Assembly: GCA_034440235.1 (NCBI GenBank)
Contig: JAWXBR010000062.1
Coordinates: 1 to 64,000, forward strand
Length of the DNA stretch: 64,000 bases
From: JAWXBR01 sp034440235
GTDB taxonomy: Bacteria; Bacteroidota; Ignavibacteria; Kapaibacteriales; Kapaibacteriaceae
Direction of reading: 5' to 3'
Made by a program: the position numbers and the translations under genes
The notes under the pieces: generated by a model
What the model was told of the DNA's origin: nothing
What the model saw: only the letters and a program-made list of their open reading frames with translations
The model's database searches: none
Shown: in pieces, positions 53,052 to 61,795 of the stretch
How the letters are laid out: each line of letters starts with the position of its first letter
Numbering within the stretch: position 1 is the stretch's first letter

Positions 53052-53080
53052 TGTGCTTGCCTATTCCATGATAAATAAAT

Positions 53081-53467
53081 TCAGACGTTCTCGATCACCT
53101 TTCTCAGTTTTTCTCCTACCTGCATTGCCACGTTACCAAGAGAATCATTTTTAATTGCCATCATTGAAGCAACCGGGTTGACAGCACTGACTTCAACTTC
53201 CCCGTTTTCGTGCTCTTGCACAATTACATTGCAAGGAAGCATTGTGCCGATCTTATCCTCTGCCTGCAATGCCTGATGCGCTAAATGCGGATTACACGCA
53301 CCGAGAATGCGGTATTTATTGAAATCGATGTCAAGTTTCTTCTTCAGGGTTTCTGTCACATCAATTACAGTAAGTACACCGAACCCTTCTCTTTCAAGTT
53401 CTTCGGTGACTTTAGCAATGGCCGTGTCAAAATCATAACTGACAGTTTTTGAGAAATGGTAGCTCAT
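53081..53467 (-). CDS. DUF302 family protein
   Basis: 128 residues from ATG 53467 (AGGAAG just upstream on that strand fixes the start). It contains KKKLDIDFNKYRILGACNPHLAHQAL and the LPCNVIVQE end typical of DUF302. The conserved Cys in GACNPH and LPCN are present. The function is unknown; it is often found beside sulfur or metal-stress genes. Here the preceding GDCCVxC gene ends 2 bp before its start. Confidence 0.87.
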   Translation of the reverse strand: MSYHFSKTVSYDFDTAIAKVTEELEREGFGVLTVIDVTETLKKKLDIDFNKYRILGACNPHLAHQALQAEDKIGTMLPCNVIVQEHENGEVEVSAVNPVASMMAIKNDSLGNVAMQVGEKLRKVIENV

Positions 53468-53468
53468 G

Positions 53469-53663
53469 TTATTCTTCCTGTTGAGCGGATGGGCATTTGA
53501 CGGTTCCGTAACTGCAATAAACACAACAATCTCCTTGCTTTGGCTTCAACACTGTTTGACAGTTTTCACATTCGTAAAAGAACTGGCAACCATCGACTGG
53601 CATAGTTTCCACTTTCATGTGTCCGCAAATTGGACAAGTAATGGTTGATTGCAACTCAGGCAC
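53469..53663 (-). CDS. GDCCVxC-motif small cysteine-rich protein
   Basis: 64 residues. Three Cys pairs: CPIC (residues 10-13), CENC (32-35) and GDCCVYCSYG (45-52) plus further Cys. The GDCCVxC motif defines a small family in which some members have selenocysteine; here all residues are Cys. Probably binds a metal such as zinc, copper or mercury. It heads the minus-strand island of DUF302, DUF2892, DUF6132 and rhodanese. Confidence 0.8.
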   Translation of the reverse strand: MPELQSTITCPICGHMKVETMPVDGCQFFYECENCQTVLKPKQGDCCVYCSYGTVKCPSAQQEE

Positions 53664-53718
53664 CAGTACACAAATGTAACTCGATTCCGGCCAAATTGCT
53701 CAGGTATACGTTCATGGG

Positions 53719-56700
53719 CTAACTGTCGATGTCGAATAACACGTTCGACTCGCCGAACGTATCGATAAGAAAGGCAGTCATTTCTTTCGATGTTTTTGTA
53801 CGAACCATTGAGTTGTATTGGGCACGTCCGTCTGGACGCATTACGTAGAACTTCAGCGACTCCGTGGCGTCGGTAACATTACAACGATCACGAAGCATTT
53901 CGAGCTGTTGTGTTTGCACTCGATCGGGATTGATACGCAACACATATCCCTTTGTGAGTTTCTTCGATGCTTGCTCGAGTGTAAGCACTTCATCGACGAT
54001 AATCTTTACGGTTTCGCCACTTACGTCGGCCTTGCCACTAAATACGAGCACAGCATCGGGTGTAAGTAGCTCAACAAACTGTTTGTATTTGTCACTCCAG
54101 AAAATGCACTCACAATTCCCAGCATACTGTTCGACACGAACAAATGCAATTGTTTGTTCGCGTTTGTCAAGTCGAGTACGAATATCCCCGACAATTCCAC
54201 ATAAACGAACAGTCTGTCCGTTACGCGAAGCATCGACATTGCCCAACGTAATCGATGAAAACGATGCAACAGCAACAGCATGTGCCTGTAGAGGATGTCC
54301 GCTTATGTAAAAGCTCAACGTTTCACGTTCTTTACGAAGACGATCACGTTCGGGCCACTCCGGTAATGGGGGCAGCGTTGGTTCTGCAGGTTTTACAAGA
54401 TCTGCCTTGTCGAACAGACTTTCCATTGCTCCACCATCGCCTGCATGAGACTTGCGAGCGTATTCGAGCGCGGTCTCGATTGCACCATAAAGTTGAGCAC
54501 GGTGACCATTGCGAAGAGAATCGAATGCGCCAGAACATACCAGTGCTTCGAGTACACGCTTGTTCACCACTCGAGCATCAACTCGAGCTGCAAAATCATA
54601 GATGGATGTGAAGGGGGCTTCGTTGCGTGCAGCAACGATTGCATCAACAGCACTTTTACCAACACCTTTGATGCCCGCCAAACCAAAATAGATCATGTTG
54701 TTCTCGGCTGCGAAGCCAGCAATCGAACGATTTACATCGGGCGGGAGAACAGAGATACTGAATCGTTTTGCTTCGTCGATCAGCGACACAATTTTTGGTT
54801 GATCGTTGAGTTCGGCAGTCATGTTGGCTGCAAGGAATTCAGCAGGGTAGTGAACCTTTAGCCACGCTGTCTGATAGGCGAGATAAGCGTATGCAGCAGA
54901 GTGTGATTTGTTAAAGCCGTATGAAGCAAACTTGAGAATAAGCTCGAAGATTTCTTCTGCGACTTTTTGTTCGATCTCAGCAAACGTCTTCGCACCCTGA
55001 ATGAACATTTGCTTTTGCTCATTCATCAGCTTTTCGTCCTTCTTGCCCATCGCGCGACGCATGATGTCCGCTTGAGCAAGCGTGAAGCCTGCAAGCGTCT
55101 GCACGAGTTGCATCACCTGTTCCTGATACACGATGATGCCATACGTGGGGTCGAGGATTGTCTCCATCAAGGGGTGCAAGTAGGTTCTGACTTTGCGTCC
55201 ATGCCGTCGTTCGATGAACTCGGGGATGTTGTCCATCGGACCCGGTCTGTACAGCGCGTTCATGGCAATGAGATCGCCCAACGACTGCGGAACGAGCTGA
55301 CGCATGGCCTTCTGCATTGGGTCGGACTCGAACTGGAACACAGCTACCGTAGAGCCCTGTGCAAATAGGTCAAACACCTTCTTGTCGCTGAAGTCAATTT
55401 TGTCGAGATCGGGTTCGACATTATGATTACGCTTAATAAGTGCAAGAGTGTTATCGATTATCGACAGGGTGCGCAAACCAAGGAAGTCCATCTTTACTAG
55501 ACCAGCTTCCTCGAGGTCCTTCATGTTGTACTGCGTTGCGGGTTCGGTTTGCGGTGTTTTGTAAACCGGAACAAAGTCTTGTATCGGACCCGGTGCGATA
55601 ACAACACCTGCTGCATGTAACGATGAGTTACGCGCAAAGCCTTCGAGTACCATTGCGTATTCGAGGAGGTCTTTAAGGCGTGGGTCTTCGGTGTCTTTTA
55701 GCCAGCGAAGTTCAGGCAGCTCGATTGCTTCCTTAAGCGAAGCAACCTTGCCCATGACCGACGGTATTTTTTCTGTTATGGAATTAATTGTAGCTAGGTC
55801 GATGCCAAGCACGCGTCCTACATCTTTTAGTACTGCCTTCGAAGACAGTGTACCAAACGTAATAATCTGTGCAACGGAATCTGAGCCGTATTTGCGCTTA
55901 ACGTAATCGATCACCATTTCTCGTTTGTCGTCAGAGAAATCAACGTCGATATCGGGCATTGAAATGCGATCCGGATTCAAAAAACGCTCGAACAGCAGAT
56001 CGTACTTCAATGGGTCGATGTCATGTATACGCAGAGCATATGCGACAATCGATCCTGCCACTGAACCACGTCCCGGACCTACTCGCACACCCATCTCACG
56101 CGCTGCGCGAATGAAGTCCCACACGATGAGGAAATACCCCGCATACCCCATGCGCTTGATAACATTGAGCTCGAAAGAGGTGCGATCGAGAATCTCCGAC
56201 GTCATTGTCGTATATCGCTCATCAAGCCCCTTCATCGTCAACTCTTCGAGGTAGTCCTCGAGCGTGGCTGCACCAGATTCCGGCGGAATAGGGAATTGCG
56301 GTAGTTGTAAATCAGTTGGGATTTTTAGATCGACCTTGTCAGCAATCTCAAGTGTGTGGTCTATGGCATCCGGAAAATCTTTGAACAACTCAATCATGTC
56401 GGCTTGAGTTTTCAGATACATTTCGGCGACATTATATCGAAGGTCTTTACGGACATCAAAGCCTGACTCGCGTACTTGCGAAGTGTCTTTGTTGATGTGG
56501 AGCAACACATTATGTGGAATTGCATGCTGCTTCTTGATGTAGTGCGCGTCGTTCGATACAACTAGCTTGATACCTAGCTCTCGTGCGAGGGCAGGAGCCT
56601 GTGCCATTACAAGTTTGTCTTGCGGTAGGCCGTGGTCTTGTAGCTCGACGTAGAAGTCATCACCAAAGATCTCTTTGAGGAGAATTGCATTGCTGCGGGC

Positions 56701-57177
56701 AAGTTCGATGTTGCCGGCGAGGAGGGGAGCGTTAATCGGACCCGCCAGGCATGCCGATGTCGCAATGAGTCCTTCGTGATACTGCCGCAATAACTCAAAG
56801 TCGATGCGCGGCTTGTAATAGTAGCCCGAAGTATGCCCAATCGATGTCAATCGAACCAGATTGCGGTACCCCTGCTCGTTCTTCGCAATAAGTACGAGGT
56901 GATAATAGTTGCGCTTTTTTCCAGAGGTGTCGCTTATGCGTTCTCTGTCAGTGTGCTTATTGATTGCGATGTACGCTTCGCATCCGATAAGGGGCTTGAT
57001 GCCCGCCTTCTTCGCTTTTTTATAAAACTCGAAGCAGCCAAACATCACGCCGTGATCTGTAATAGCTAATGCTTTTTGTCCGTCTGCAACCGCTGCGTCG
57101 ATGAGCTGCTGCGGTGTACACGCTGCATCTAGTAACGAGTAATGTGTGTGGTTATGTAAATGAACGAACGAGGACAT
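53719..57177 (-). CDS. dnaE: DNA polymerase III subunit alpha
   Basis: 1152 residues, the replicative polymerase. The PHP domain starts MSSFVHLHNHTHYSLLDAA. The palm has the catalytic motif MPDIDVDFSDDKREMV, with Asp residues that bind Mg2+. Later come the finger helix and FASYGFNKSHSAAYAYLAYQTAWLK, then an OB-fold end. Upstream on its own strand is a TACGTTTA sequence, one mismatch from TAnnTTTG, about 8 bases before the ATG. Confidence 0.97.
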   Translation of the reverse strand: MSSFVHLHNHTHYSLLDAACTPQQLIDAAVADGQKALAITDHGVMFGCFEFYKKAKKAGIKPLIGCEAYIAINKHTDRERISDTSGKKRNYYHLVLIAKNEQGYRNLVRLTSIGHTSGYYYKPRIDFELLRQYHEGLIATSACLAGPINAPLLAGNIELARSNAILLKEIFGDDFYVELQDHGLPQDKLVMAQAPALARELGIKLVVSNDAHYIKKQHAIPHNVLLHINKDTSQVRESGFDVRKDLRYNVAEMYLKTQADMIELFKDFPDAIDHTLEIADKVDLKIPTDLQLPQFPIPPESGAATLEDYLEELTMKGLDERYTTMTSEILDRTSFELNVIKRMGYAGYFLIVWDFIRAAREMGVRVGPGRGSVAGSIVAYALRIHDIDPLKYDLLFERFLNPDRISMPDIDVDFSDDKREMVIDYVKRKYGSDSVAQIITFGTLSSKAVLKDVGRVLGIDLATINSITEKIPSVMGKVASLKEAIELPELRWLKDTEDPRLKDLLEYAMVLEGFARNSSLHAAGVVIAPGPIQDFVPVYKTPQTEPATQYNMKDLEEAGLVKMDFLGLRTLSIIDNTLALIKRNHNVEPDLDKIDFSDKKVFDLFAQGSTVAVFQFESDPMQKAMRQLVPQSLGDLIAMNALYRPGPMDNIPEFIERRHGRKVRTYLHPLMETILDPTYGIIVYQEQVMQLVQTLAGFTLAQADIMRRAMGKKDEKLMNEQKQMFIQGAKTFAEIEQKVAEEIFELILKFASYGFNKSHSAAYAYLAYQTAWLKVHYPAEFLAANMTAELNDQPKIVSLIDEAKRFSISVLPPDVNRSIAGFAAENNMIYFGLAGIKGVGKSAVDAIVAARNEAPFTSIYDFAARVDARVVNKRVLEALVCSGAFDSLRNGHRAQLYGAIETALEYARKSHAGDGGAMESLFDKADLVKPAEPTLPPLPEWPERDRLRKERETLSFYISGHPLQAHAVAVASFSSITLGNVDASRNGQTVRLCGIVGDIRTRLDKREQTIAFVRVEQYAGNCECIFWSDKYKQFVELLTPDAVLVFSGKADVSGETVKIIVDEVLTLEQASKKLTKGYVLRINPDRVQTQQLEMLRDRCNVTDATESLKFYVMRPDGRAQYNSMVRTKTSKEMTAFLIDTFGESNVLFDIDS

Positions 57178-57225
57178 GGGTAGACTAAACGTAGATAAAT
57201 GTTGGCGGGATAAATATTTTCGAGG

Positions 57226-57507
57226 TCAGGATTTCAGTTGTCCGAACTTCTGTTTTAGCGTCGATTCGATTGTCCCCTGCGCAGCAGATCCAAGTATCGT
57301 TAGCTCGATATCGACGACTACCTTGTTGTGCTCGAGCGTTATCGTGCCGTGACCAAGACGTCCCTTCGCATGCAGAACATTCCCATCCCAGTGATGCTCG
57401 TCGAGTATAAATCCAACATCGGTGCGAGACAGAACGTTGTTGTCGATATACGATCGCATCTCCAATACGCTCTTCTTCGTTTCTATAGTTTGTTGTATTC
57501 GGCCCAT
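57226..57507 (-). CDS. PHA_gran_rgn-like protein (polyhydroxyalkanoic acid system family)
   Basis: 93 residues with an N-terminal RIQQTIETKKSVLEMRSYIDN segment, a strand region with WDGNVLHAKGRLGHG, and a C-terminal helix ending in TLKQKFGQL. The layout resembles PF09650 proteins linked to polyhydroxyalkanoate granules, although no other PHA gene is nearby. A GAGGAAAT sequence precedes the ATG. The assignment is tentative. Confidence 0.5.
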   Translation of the reverse strand: MGRIQQTIETKKSVLEMRSYIDNNVLSRTDVGFILDEHHWDGNVLHAKGRLGHGTITLEHNKVVVDIELTILGSAAQGTIESTLKQKFGQLKS

Positions 57508-57556
57508 TTCATTTCCTCGAAAAAATTTTGTGCCAACATGAAAGATTCTAATCGGG

Positions 57557-58615
57557 TTACTTCAGTGCTGCGCGAACGCGCGCACTAATCACGTCAAGAA
57601 TCCACACAACAAGTGTTATGATGATGATAAGCGTACCAACTTCATGGTACTTAGACAGACCTTGGTACTGCGTTAGCAGATAGCCAATACCACCACCGCC
57701 TACAATTCCTATAACAGTGGCCATCCGGACATTGATGTCCCACCGGTATATCGTAAAACTCAAAAACGGAATGAGACATTGAGGTACAATTGCAAACCAA
57801 AGTACCTGAATTCTATTAGCTCCTGTTGCACTAATTGCTTCGATTGGTCCATTGTTAACATCTTCTATCTGCTCGCTGTATTGTTTACTGAGCGAAGCGA
57901 TGGTGTGGACAACTAAGGCAAGCATGCCGGCGAACGGACCTATTCCCACCCACACGCTAAAAATGATTGCCCAGATTATTGGCTCCATGCTACGCATGAT
58001 GTTCAAAACAGCACGCAACAGCACATAAATCGTCTTGCCTGTAGGTGATGTGGCCATAACGTTTCGTGCCGCGGCAAAACTTATCACAAAGGCAATGGGC
58101 ACAGAAATTATCGTGGCCATAAACGCTGTGAACACCGTCTCTGTCATTGCCGCAAGCGCTTCTCCAACAATGGCGAACTCAGGCGTAAACAGAGCACTGA
58201 AAATTCTTCCAGCCCCTTTCACCCCTTCACCACTTAGAAGCTCAATCGGAGAAATCTCTGTGACAATCCAACCCGACCACACGGTAATCGTTAACAACAT
58301 CCATGCTTGGATGGCTAGCGGATTGCGATGAGGACCTTCTGGCACCTTTCCAGTAAGTAGTGTGAGTCCAAGTGATGCACGCGTAACAAGACCAATAGTG
58401 CCAATGGTAAGCGCATTTGCAACAATCCAAAAGTAATCGTTGGTAGTTAGCGGGTCTGCGCCTTGTCCGAATACCATCTCGGGTATTACAATGAACACAA
58501 ACGCCGCATAGAGATACGCACCGATGCAAGCATCAATGAGAAATGCCGGAATGCGTACACGCATTGGTGGTTTTGGCAACTTCACAATCTCAGGTCGAGG
58601 AAAAATTGCAGTCAT
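57557..58615 (-). CDS. phnE: RDD-PhnE fusion: phosphonate-type ABC permease with extra N-terminal domain
   Basis: 352 residues from ATG 58615, which overlaps the phnC stop. The C-terminal 210 residues are a PhnE-type permease with the TVFTAFMATIISVPIAFVISF helix and the EAA loop NGPIEAISATGANRIQVLWFAIVPQ, followed by VATVIGIVGGGGIGYLL-like helix. The first 130 residues, with MRVRIPAFLIDACIGAYLYAAFVF and a later RASLGLTLLTGK, look like an RDD domain (R-x-A-x-LID and SLG-K motifs). Typical PhnE is about 260-280 residues, so this is a fusion. The substrate (phosphonate, phosphite or another anion) is not clear. Confidence 0.8.
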   Translation of the reverse strand: MTAIFPRPEIVKLPKPPMRVRIPAFLIDACIGAYLYAAFVFIVIPEMVFGQGADPLTTNDYFWIVANALTIGTIGLVTRASLGLTLLTGKVPEGPHRNPLAIQAWMLLTITVWSGWIVTEISPIELLSGEGVKGAGRIFSALFTPEFAIVGEALAAMTETVFTAFMATIISVPIAFVISFAAARNVMATSPTGKTIYVLLRAVLNIMRSMEPIIWAIIFSVWVGIGPFAGMLALVVHTIASLSKQYSEQIEDVNNGPIEAISATGANRIQVLWFAIVPQCLIPFLSFTIYRWDINVRMATVIGIVGGGGIGYLLTQYQGLSKYHEVGTLIIIITLVVWILDVISARVRAALK

Positions 58616-59376
58616 CGTATCTCCACCTGTACTGCATCGTCGCCATAAATGGCTTTGAACCACTCTTCTGTTATGGCGTCGGGCATGCCATCGAACACAA
58701 GTTCACCTGCACGTAGTGCAATGACGCGTGTTGCATACTCGCGTACGAGCGAGAGGAAGTGAAGATTGCAAATAACGGTTGTGTGCATCTCTTTGTTAAT
58801 GCGATCGAGGTAACGCATCACAGAATGTGACGTGGCAGGATCGAGACTTGCAACGGGTTCGTCGGCTAACAACAACTGTGGTTGCTGCATGAGAGCACGT
58901 GCAATGGCAACGCGCTGTTGTTGTCCGCCCGACAGCGAATCGGCCCGATTGTTTGTCTTTTCAGGAATACCTGTAATGGTAAGGTTGTGCTGAGCACGTT
59001 CACGTTGCTGTTGCGTAAAGGCGCCTGCAACTGATTTCCAAGTTGGAGTTTCACCTAGTGCACCGTACAGAACATTCTGGATTACAGTATGCCTGCCAAT
59101 AAGATTGAAGTGCTGGAAGATCATGCCAATCGACGCACGATGTTTGCGAAGGGGCTCACCGACTATATGTGTTACGTCCTGCTCGTTAATTACAACCGCA
59201 CCCGAAGAGGGTTCGATAAGGCGGTTGACGCACCGTAGGAGGGTTGACTTTCCGGAACCGCTCAAGCCAATAATTACGAGAAACTCACCGGCCTGCACGT
59301 CGAAGCTGACGTTCTTCAGGGCTTGGTAACCGTTAGGGTAGGTGTGACTGAGATTGCGGACAGAGAGGAGCGCCAT
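58612..59376 (-). CDS. phnC: Phosphonate-type ABC transporter ATP-binding protein
   Basis: 254 residues from ATG 59376; a start at 59406 exists but would place the promoter boxes inside the gene. Walker A GLSGSGKSTLL, signature SLSGGQQQRVAIARAL, Walker B LLLADEPVASLDP, and the PhnC-like FQHFNLIGRHTVIQNVLYG. No substrate-binding protein (PhnD) gene is adjacent, unlike standard phnCDE operons. Two Bacteroidota -7 boxes stand in tandem just before the ATG. Confidence 0.85.
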   Translation of the reverse strand: MALLSVRNLSHTYPNGYQALKNVSFDVQAGEFLVIIGLSGSGKSTLLRCVNRLIEPSSGAVVINEQDVTHIVGEPLRKHRASIGMIFQHFNLIGRHTVIQNVLYGALGETPTWKSVAGAFTQQQRERAQHNLTITGIPEKTNNRADSLSGGQQQRVAIARALMQQPQLLLADEPVASLDPATSHSVMRYLDRINKEMHTTVICNLHFLSLVREYATRVIALRAGELVFDGMPDAITEEWFKAIYGDDAVQVEIR

Positions 59377-59381
59377 GCGGG

Positions 59382-59411
59382 CAAAGATAGGTCCGACACG
59401 ACCCAAACATA
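59382..59411 (-). promoter_or_regulatory. Two tandem -7 boxes before phnC
   Basis: On the minus strand TATGTTTG (59411-59404) and TATCTTTG (59389-59382) both match TAnnTTTG exactly, 22 bp apart. The second leaves 5 bases before the phnC ATG, the same spacing as at cmk, so a leaderless transcript is predicted. A TTTG-like -33 element is not at the standard 20-bp distance for the downstream box. Confidence 0.6.
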
Positions 59412-59418
59412 TTGCGGA

Positions 59419-59805
59419 CTAAATGTACTGGTCGACCCACTCCCACACAGCCAGACCGGCGATCACGACCAGAATGATGCCCACGGCCATAAACGTCGGC
59501 GAATCGCTTTGTATGCTTACATGCGTTAGAGTATTGAGAGGCAGTTGGGAAGCAGACAGCACAATTGCGACAACAAACACAGCAAGTCCAGACCAGAAGA
59601 AAATGGTCGCCCTGCGACGGAAGAATTGTATCGATGAAACGGTAAGGGGCCGTCGCGAAGGGGCTTGGGCCTTTACTGTAGCCGTTTTTACGTCGTGAAT
59701 TACACCGAGCATTACCTTCTGGGTAAAGTCTTGTGAAGGCGACATCGCGGAAGCAGCTCGTATACGATTACGAAGCCAAGCCTCATGCTCTTGATCTGTA
59801 TTCAT
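59419..59805 (-). CDS. Single-helix membrane protein, candidate anti-sigma factor of the second ECF unit
   Basis: 128 residues from ATG 59805, which overlaps the sigma stop (ATGA). The N-terminal part (NTDQEHEAWLRNRIRAASAM) is charged; two hydrophobic segments follow, at about residues 65-90 and 105-128. There is no recognisable family, but position directly after an ECF sigma gene, with translational coupling, suggests it controls that sigma. A short DUF of Bacteroidota is equally possible. Confidence 0.5.
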   Translation of the reverse strand: MNTDQEHEAWLRNRIRAASAMSPSQDFTQKVMLGVIHDVKTATVKAQAPSRRPLTVSSIQFFRRRATIFFWSGLAVFVVAIVLSASQLPLNTLTHVSIQSDSPTFMAVGIILVVIAGLAVWEWVDQYI

Positions 59806-60440
59806 GATGTTTTTGTCCATGATTCAAGCTCGGGAATTTTCTTGAGTAGTGCTTGTCGAAGCGCATGTCGTCCGCGGTTGAGCCTCGTTTTAACAGTGCC
59901 AAGTGGCAGTCCTGTAATCTTCACGATGTCTTCATAACTACACTCCTGCACGTAGAAGAGGTCCATCACAGATGCATACAAGGGCGACATCTTTGCTAGC
60001 TCTTCACGTATTGTTTCTTCGACAAGAGTATCATCAAGCGACGTAATGTCAACATCAACAAAGCCCCTTACCAACGTCTCTTCATCCAGCCCTTCGTGGA
60101 CAAATGCTCGCTTCTGCTTTTTTAAAGCATTCAGGCATGTGGTGTACACGATACGATAAAACCACGTTGCAAATGTTGCGTCGTTACGAAACCCACCTAG
60201 TGCAGTGTAGGCTTTTATAAACGATTCCTGCAATGCGTCATCGGCCGCGTGTTCGTCTTTCAGCAGACGGACGGCTAATGACAGCGCTTTTTGTTTGTAT
60301 CGATCGACGAGGAACCGAAACGCCGATGCGTCGCCGCTGCGAACTAGTCGCACCACGTCTTCATCACTGGCAGTTCGTTGGTCTTGCATATGCGGTTCTT
60401 TTGACAACAATACCACGTCAGGGTTTCGGTTGAAACTCAT
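59802..60440 (-). CDS. ECF (sigma-70 family) RNA polymerase sigma factor (second)
   Basis: 212 residues from ATG 60440 (MSFNRNPDVVLL); an alternative start, MQDQRTASDED, is 17 residues further in. Region 2 has DEHAADDALQESFIKAYTALGGF and WFYRIVYTTCLNALKKQKRAF; region 4 has YVQECSYEDIVKITGLPLGTVKTRLNRGRHALR. The downstream membrane protein overlaps its stop. A duplicated operator-like motif spans its start region. Confidence 0.93.
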   Translation of the reverse strand: MSFNRNPDVVLLSKEPHMQDQRTASDEDVVRLVRSGDASAFRFLVDRYKQKALSLAVRLLKDEHAADDALQESFIKAYTALGGFRNDATFATWFYRIVYTTCLNALKKQKRAFVHEGLDEETLVRGFVDVDITSLDDTLVEETIREELAKMSPLYASVMDLFYVQECSYEDIVKITGLPLGTVKTRLNRGRHALRQALLKKIPELESWTKTS

Positions 60441-60474
60441 GATTACCACGACGCGAGTATTTCGTTTGAAACCC
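60424..60474 (-). promoter_or_regulatory. Direct repeat of a 15-bp motif at the second ECF sigma gene start
   Basis: On the plus strand TTTCGGTTGAAACTC (60424-60438) and TTTCGTTTGAAACCC (60460-60474) are 36 bp apart and differ at two positions. The first copy covers the start codon region of the sigma gene; the second lies in the divergent gap toward the DUF6249 gene. It could be an operator of an autoregulated sigma, or chance. Confidence 0.35.
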
Positions 60475-60544
60475 TGGTGATGAGCTGTTGTCAAAAACCA
60501 CATACGAACCACTAGAAGCCTCAATAACCAATCAGGACAGACAA

Positions 60545-61069
60545 ATGCCAAAATCAGACACCTCTACGTCAGCGCAGAGCGACAGCGCAGTCGCACAGCT
60601 CAAAAAAGAATACGAACTAACAGCAACACACAAATTTCAACTAGACTCGATGACTCTGGCGAATAGGGCGGCCGTCGCAGAATTCGAACTAAGGAACGAA
60701 ACCCATACAATCGAGCCAATCATCGCAGTGTTTATTCCTGTCATTGCCATTGTCGGCGGACTCTTTGTGGCGTACAAGGCCATTGAGGCAAATCGGGCTG
60801 TAAAGTTGGCGCTCATTGAAAAGGGCTTGGATGCAGCATTTTTAGCAGAGCCTGTAAATGAAAATTCAAAAAAGTATGGAGCGTTGAGATATGGACTGTT
60901 ACTTGGTGGCATTGGCCTTGGACTTATAGCAGGCGTAATTATAAACGCAGCTTTCTATCTTGATGACCGCGGTAGTGAGTGGGTGACCGGAGGAACGGCA
61001 GCACTGTTCGGTGGAATCGGCATGGTTGCATACCATTTGATGGTGAAACGTTCGGAACTAAAGCAGTAA
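60545..61069 (+). CDS. DUF6249-like membrane protein
   Basis: 174 residues from ATG 60545 with AGGA 9-12 bp upstream; an in-frame start at 60488 lies in the divergent promoter gap and is less likely. Two helices near residues 57-80 and 118-140 precede GTAALFGGIGMVAYHLMVKRS. This matches the small DUF6249 membrane family, which is commonly found beside ECF sigma genes in Bacteroidota. It is divergent from the second ECF sigma gene. Its function is unknown. Confidence 0.65.
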   Translation: MPKSDTSTSAQSDSAVAQLKKEYELTATHKFQLDSMTLANRAAVAEFELRNETHTIEPIIAVFIPVIAIVGGLFVAYKAIEANRAVKLALIEKGLDAAFLAEPVNENSKKYGALRYGLLLGGIGLGLIAGVIINAAFYLDDRGSEWVTGGTAALFGGIGMVAYHLMVKRSELKQ

Positions 61070-61082
61070 GGGGTGCATAGCG

Positions 61083-61090
61083 TATCTTCA
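61083..61090 (+). promoter_or_regulatory. Possible -7 box (TATCTTCA) for the HAD gene
   Basis: Two mismatches to TAnnTTTG; 7 bases separate it from the ATG at 61098. Listed because the same GTATCTT core precedes the biotin carrier and cmk genes at similar distances. Confidence 0.3.
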
Positions 61091-61097
61091 TTACGCA

Positions 61098-61787
61098 ATG
61101 CGCCTATTACTATTCGATATCGACGGTACCTTGTTGCGTCTCCGAGGAGGCATTGGCAGGCGTATGTTTATAGACGCGTTTGAGTCTACACTCAGCGTGA
61201 ATGTGGCTCCAGCACTAGAGAACATGTCATTTGCAGGGCGTACAGACCGACATCTGGTAACCGATATTTCCGATCGGATGGGACTCGACCCTGTGGTAAC
61301 CGCAACGGCCTGGCCATCGATACGCGATACAATGATGTCGAGGGCACAATGCCTGATTGTCCCGGATGCGGTAGAAATCTTGCCCGGAGTGCACGACCTT
61401 CTCAAAAATCTTAGTCGAGAGGCAGTCACGCTGGGACTCGTAACGGGCAACATTCGAAGCATTGCCTTTCGGAAGCTGCAGGCTGCCGGACTCGACTCCT
61501 ACTTTACCGAAGGAGCCTTTGGTTGCGAGGACCCCGATCGTAATCAACTGCCGCCACGAGCCGTAACACGCCTGAATTCGTTGAATGGCACTACCTATGC
61601 GCATTCTGATGCAGTGATTATTGGCGACGCTCCACAAGACATTGAATGTGCTAAACACAATGGAATTCGCAGTATAGGTGTTGCTACCGGACAGCACTCG
61701 TCGAGGGAATTATCTGCCTGTGGTGCTGATGCTGTTCTAGAATCGTTCCGAGACGTGAGCCACTCTTCGGTCACGATTCTCGCATAA
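61098..61787 (+). CDS. HAD-superfamily phosphatase (phosphoglycolate phosphatase-like)
   Basis: 229 residues. Motif I FDIDGTLL (nucleophile Asp and general acid Asp), motif II VTGN near residue 114, motif IV VIIGDAPQDIECA, with a helical cap between motifs I and II. The residue pattern fits phosphoglycolate phosphatase or other small sugar-phosphate phosphatases; the exact substrate cannot be read. It is followed by cmk with its own promoter. Confidence 0.8.
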   Translation: MRLLLFDIDGTLLRLRGGIGRRMFIDAFESTLSVNVAPALENMSFAGRTDRHLVTDISDRMGLDPVVTATAWPSIRDTMMSRAQCLIVPDAVEILPGVHDLLKNLSREAVTLGLVTGNIRSIAFRKLQAAGLDSYFTEGAFGCEDPDRNQLPPRAVTRLNSLNGTTYAHSDAVIIGDAPQDIECAKHNGIRSIGVATGQHSSRELSACGADAVLESFRDVSHSSVTILA

Positions 61788-61795
61788 TCGCCACG

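Noticed and set aside
53469..53663. Selenoprotein form of the GDCCVxC gene
   Set aside because: The frame is continuous with Cys codons and no in-frame TGA at the motif, so no selenocysteine is needed.
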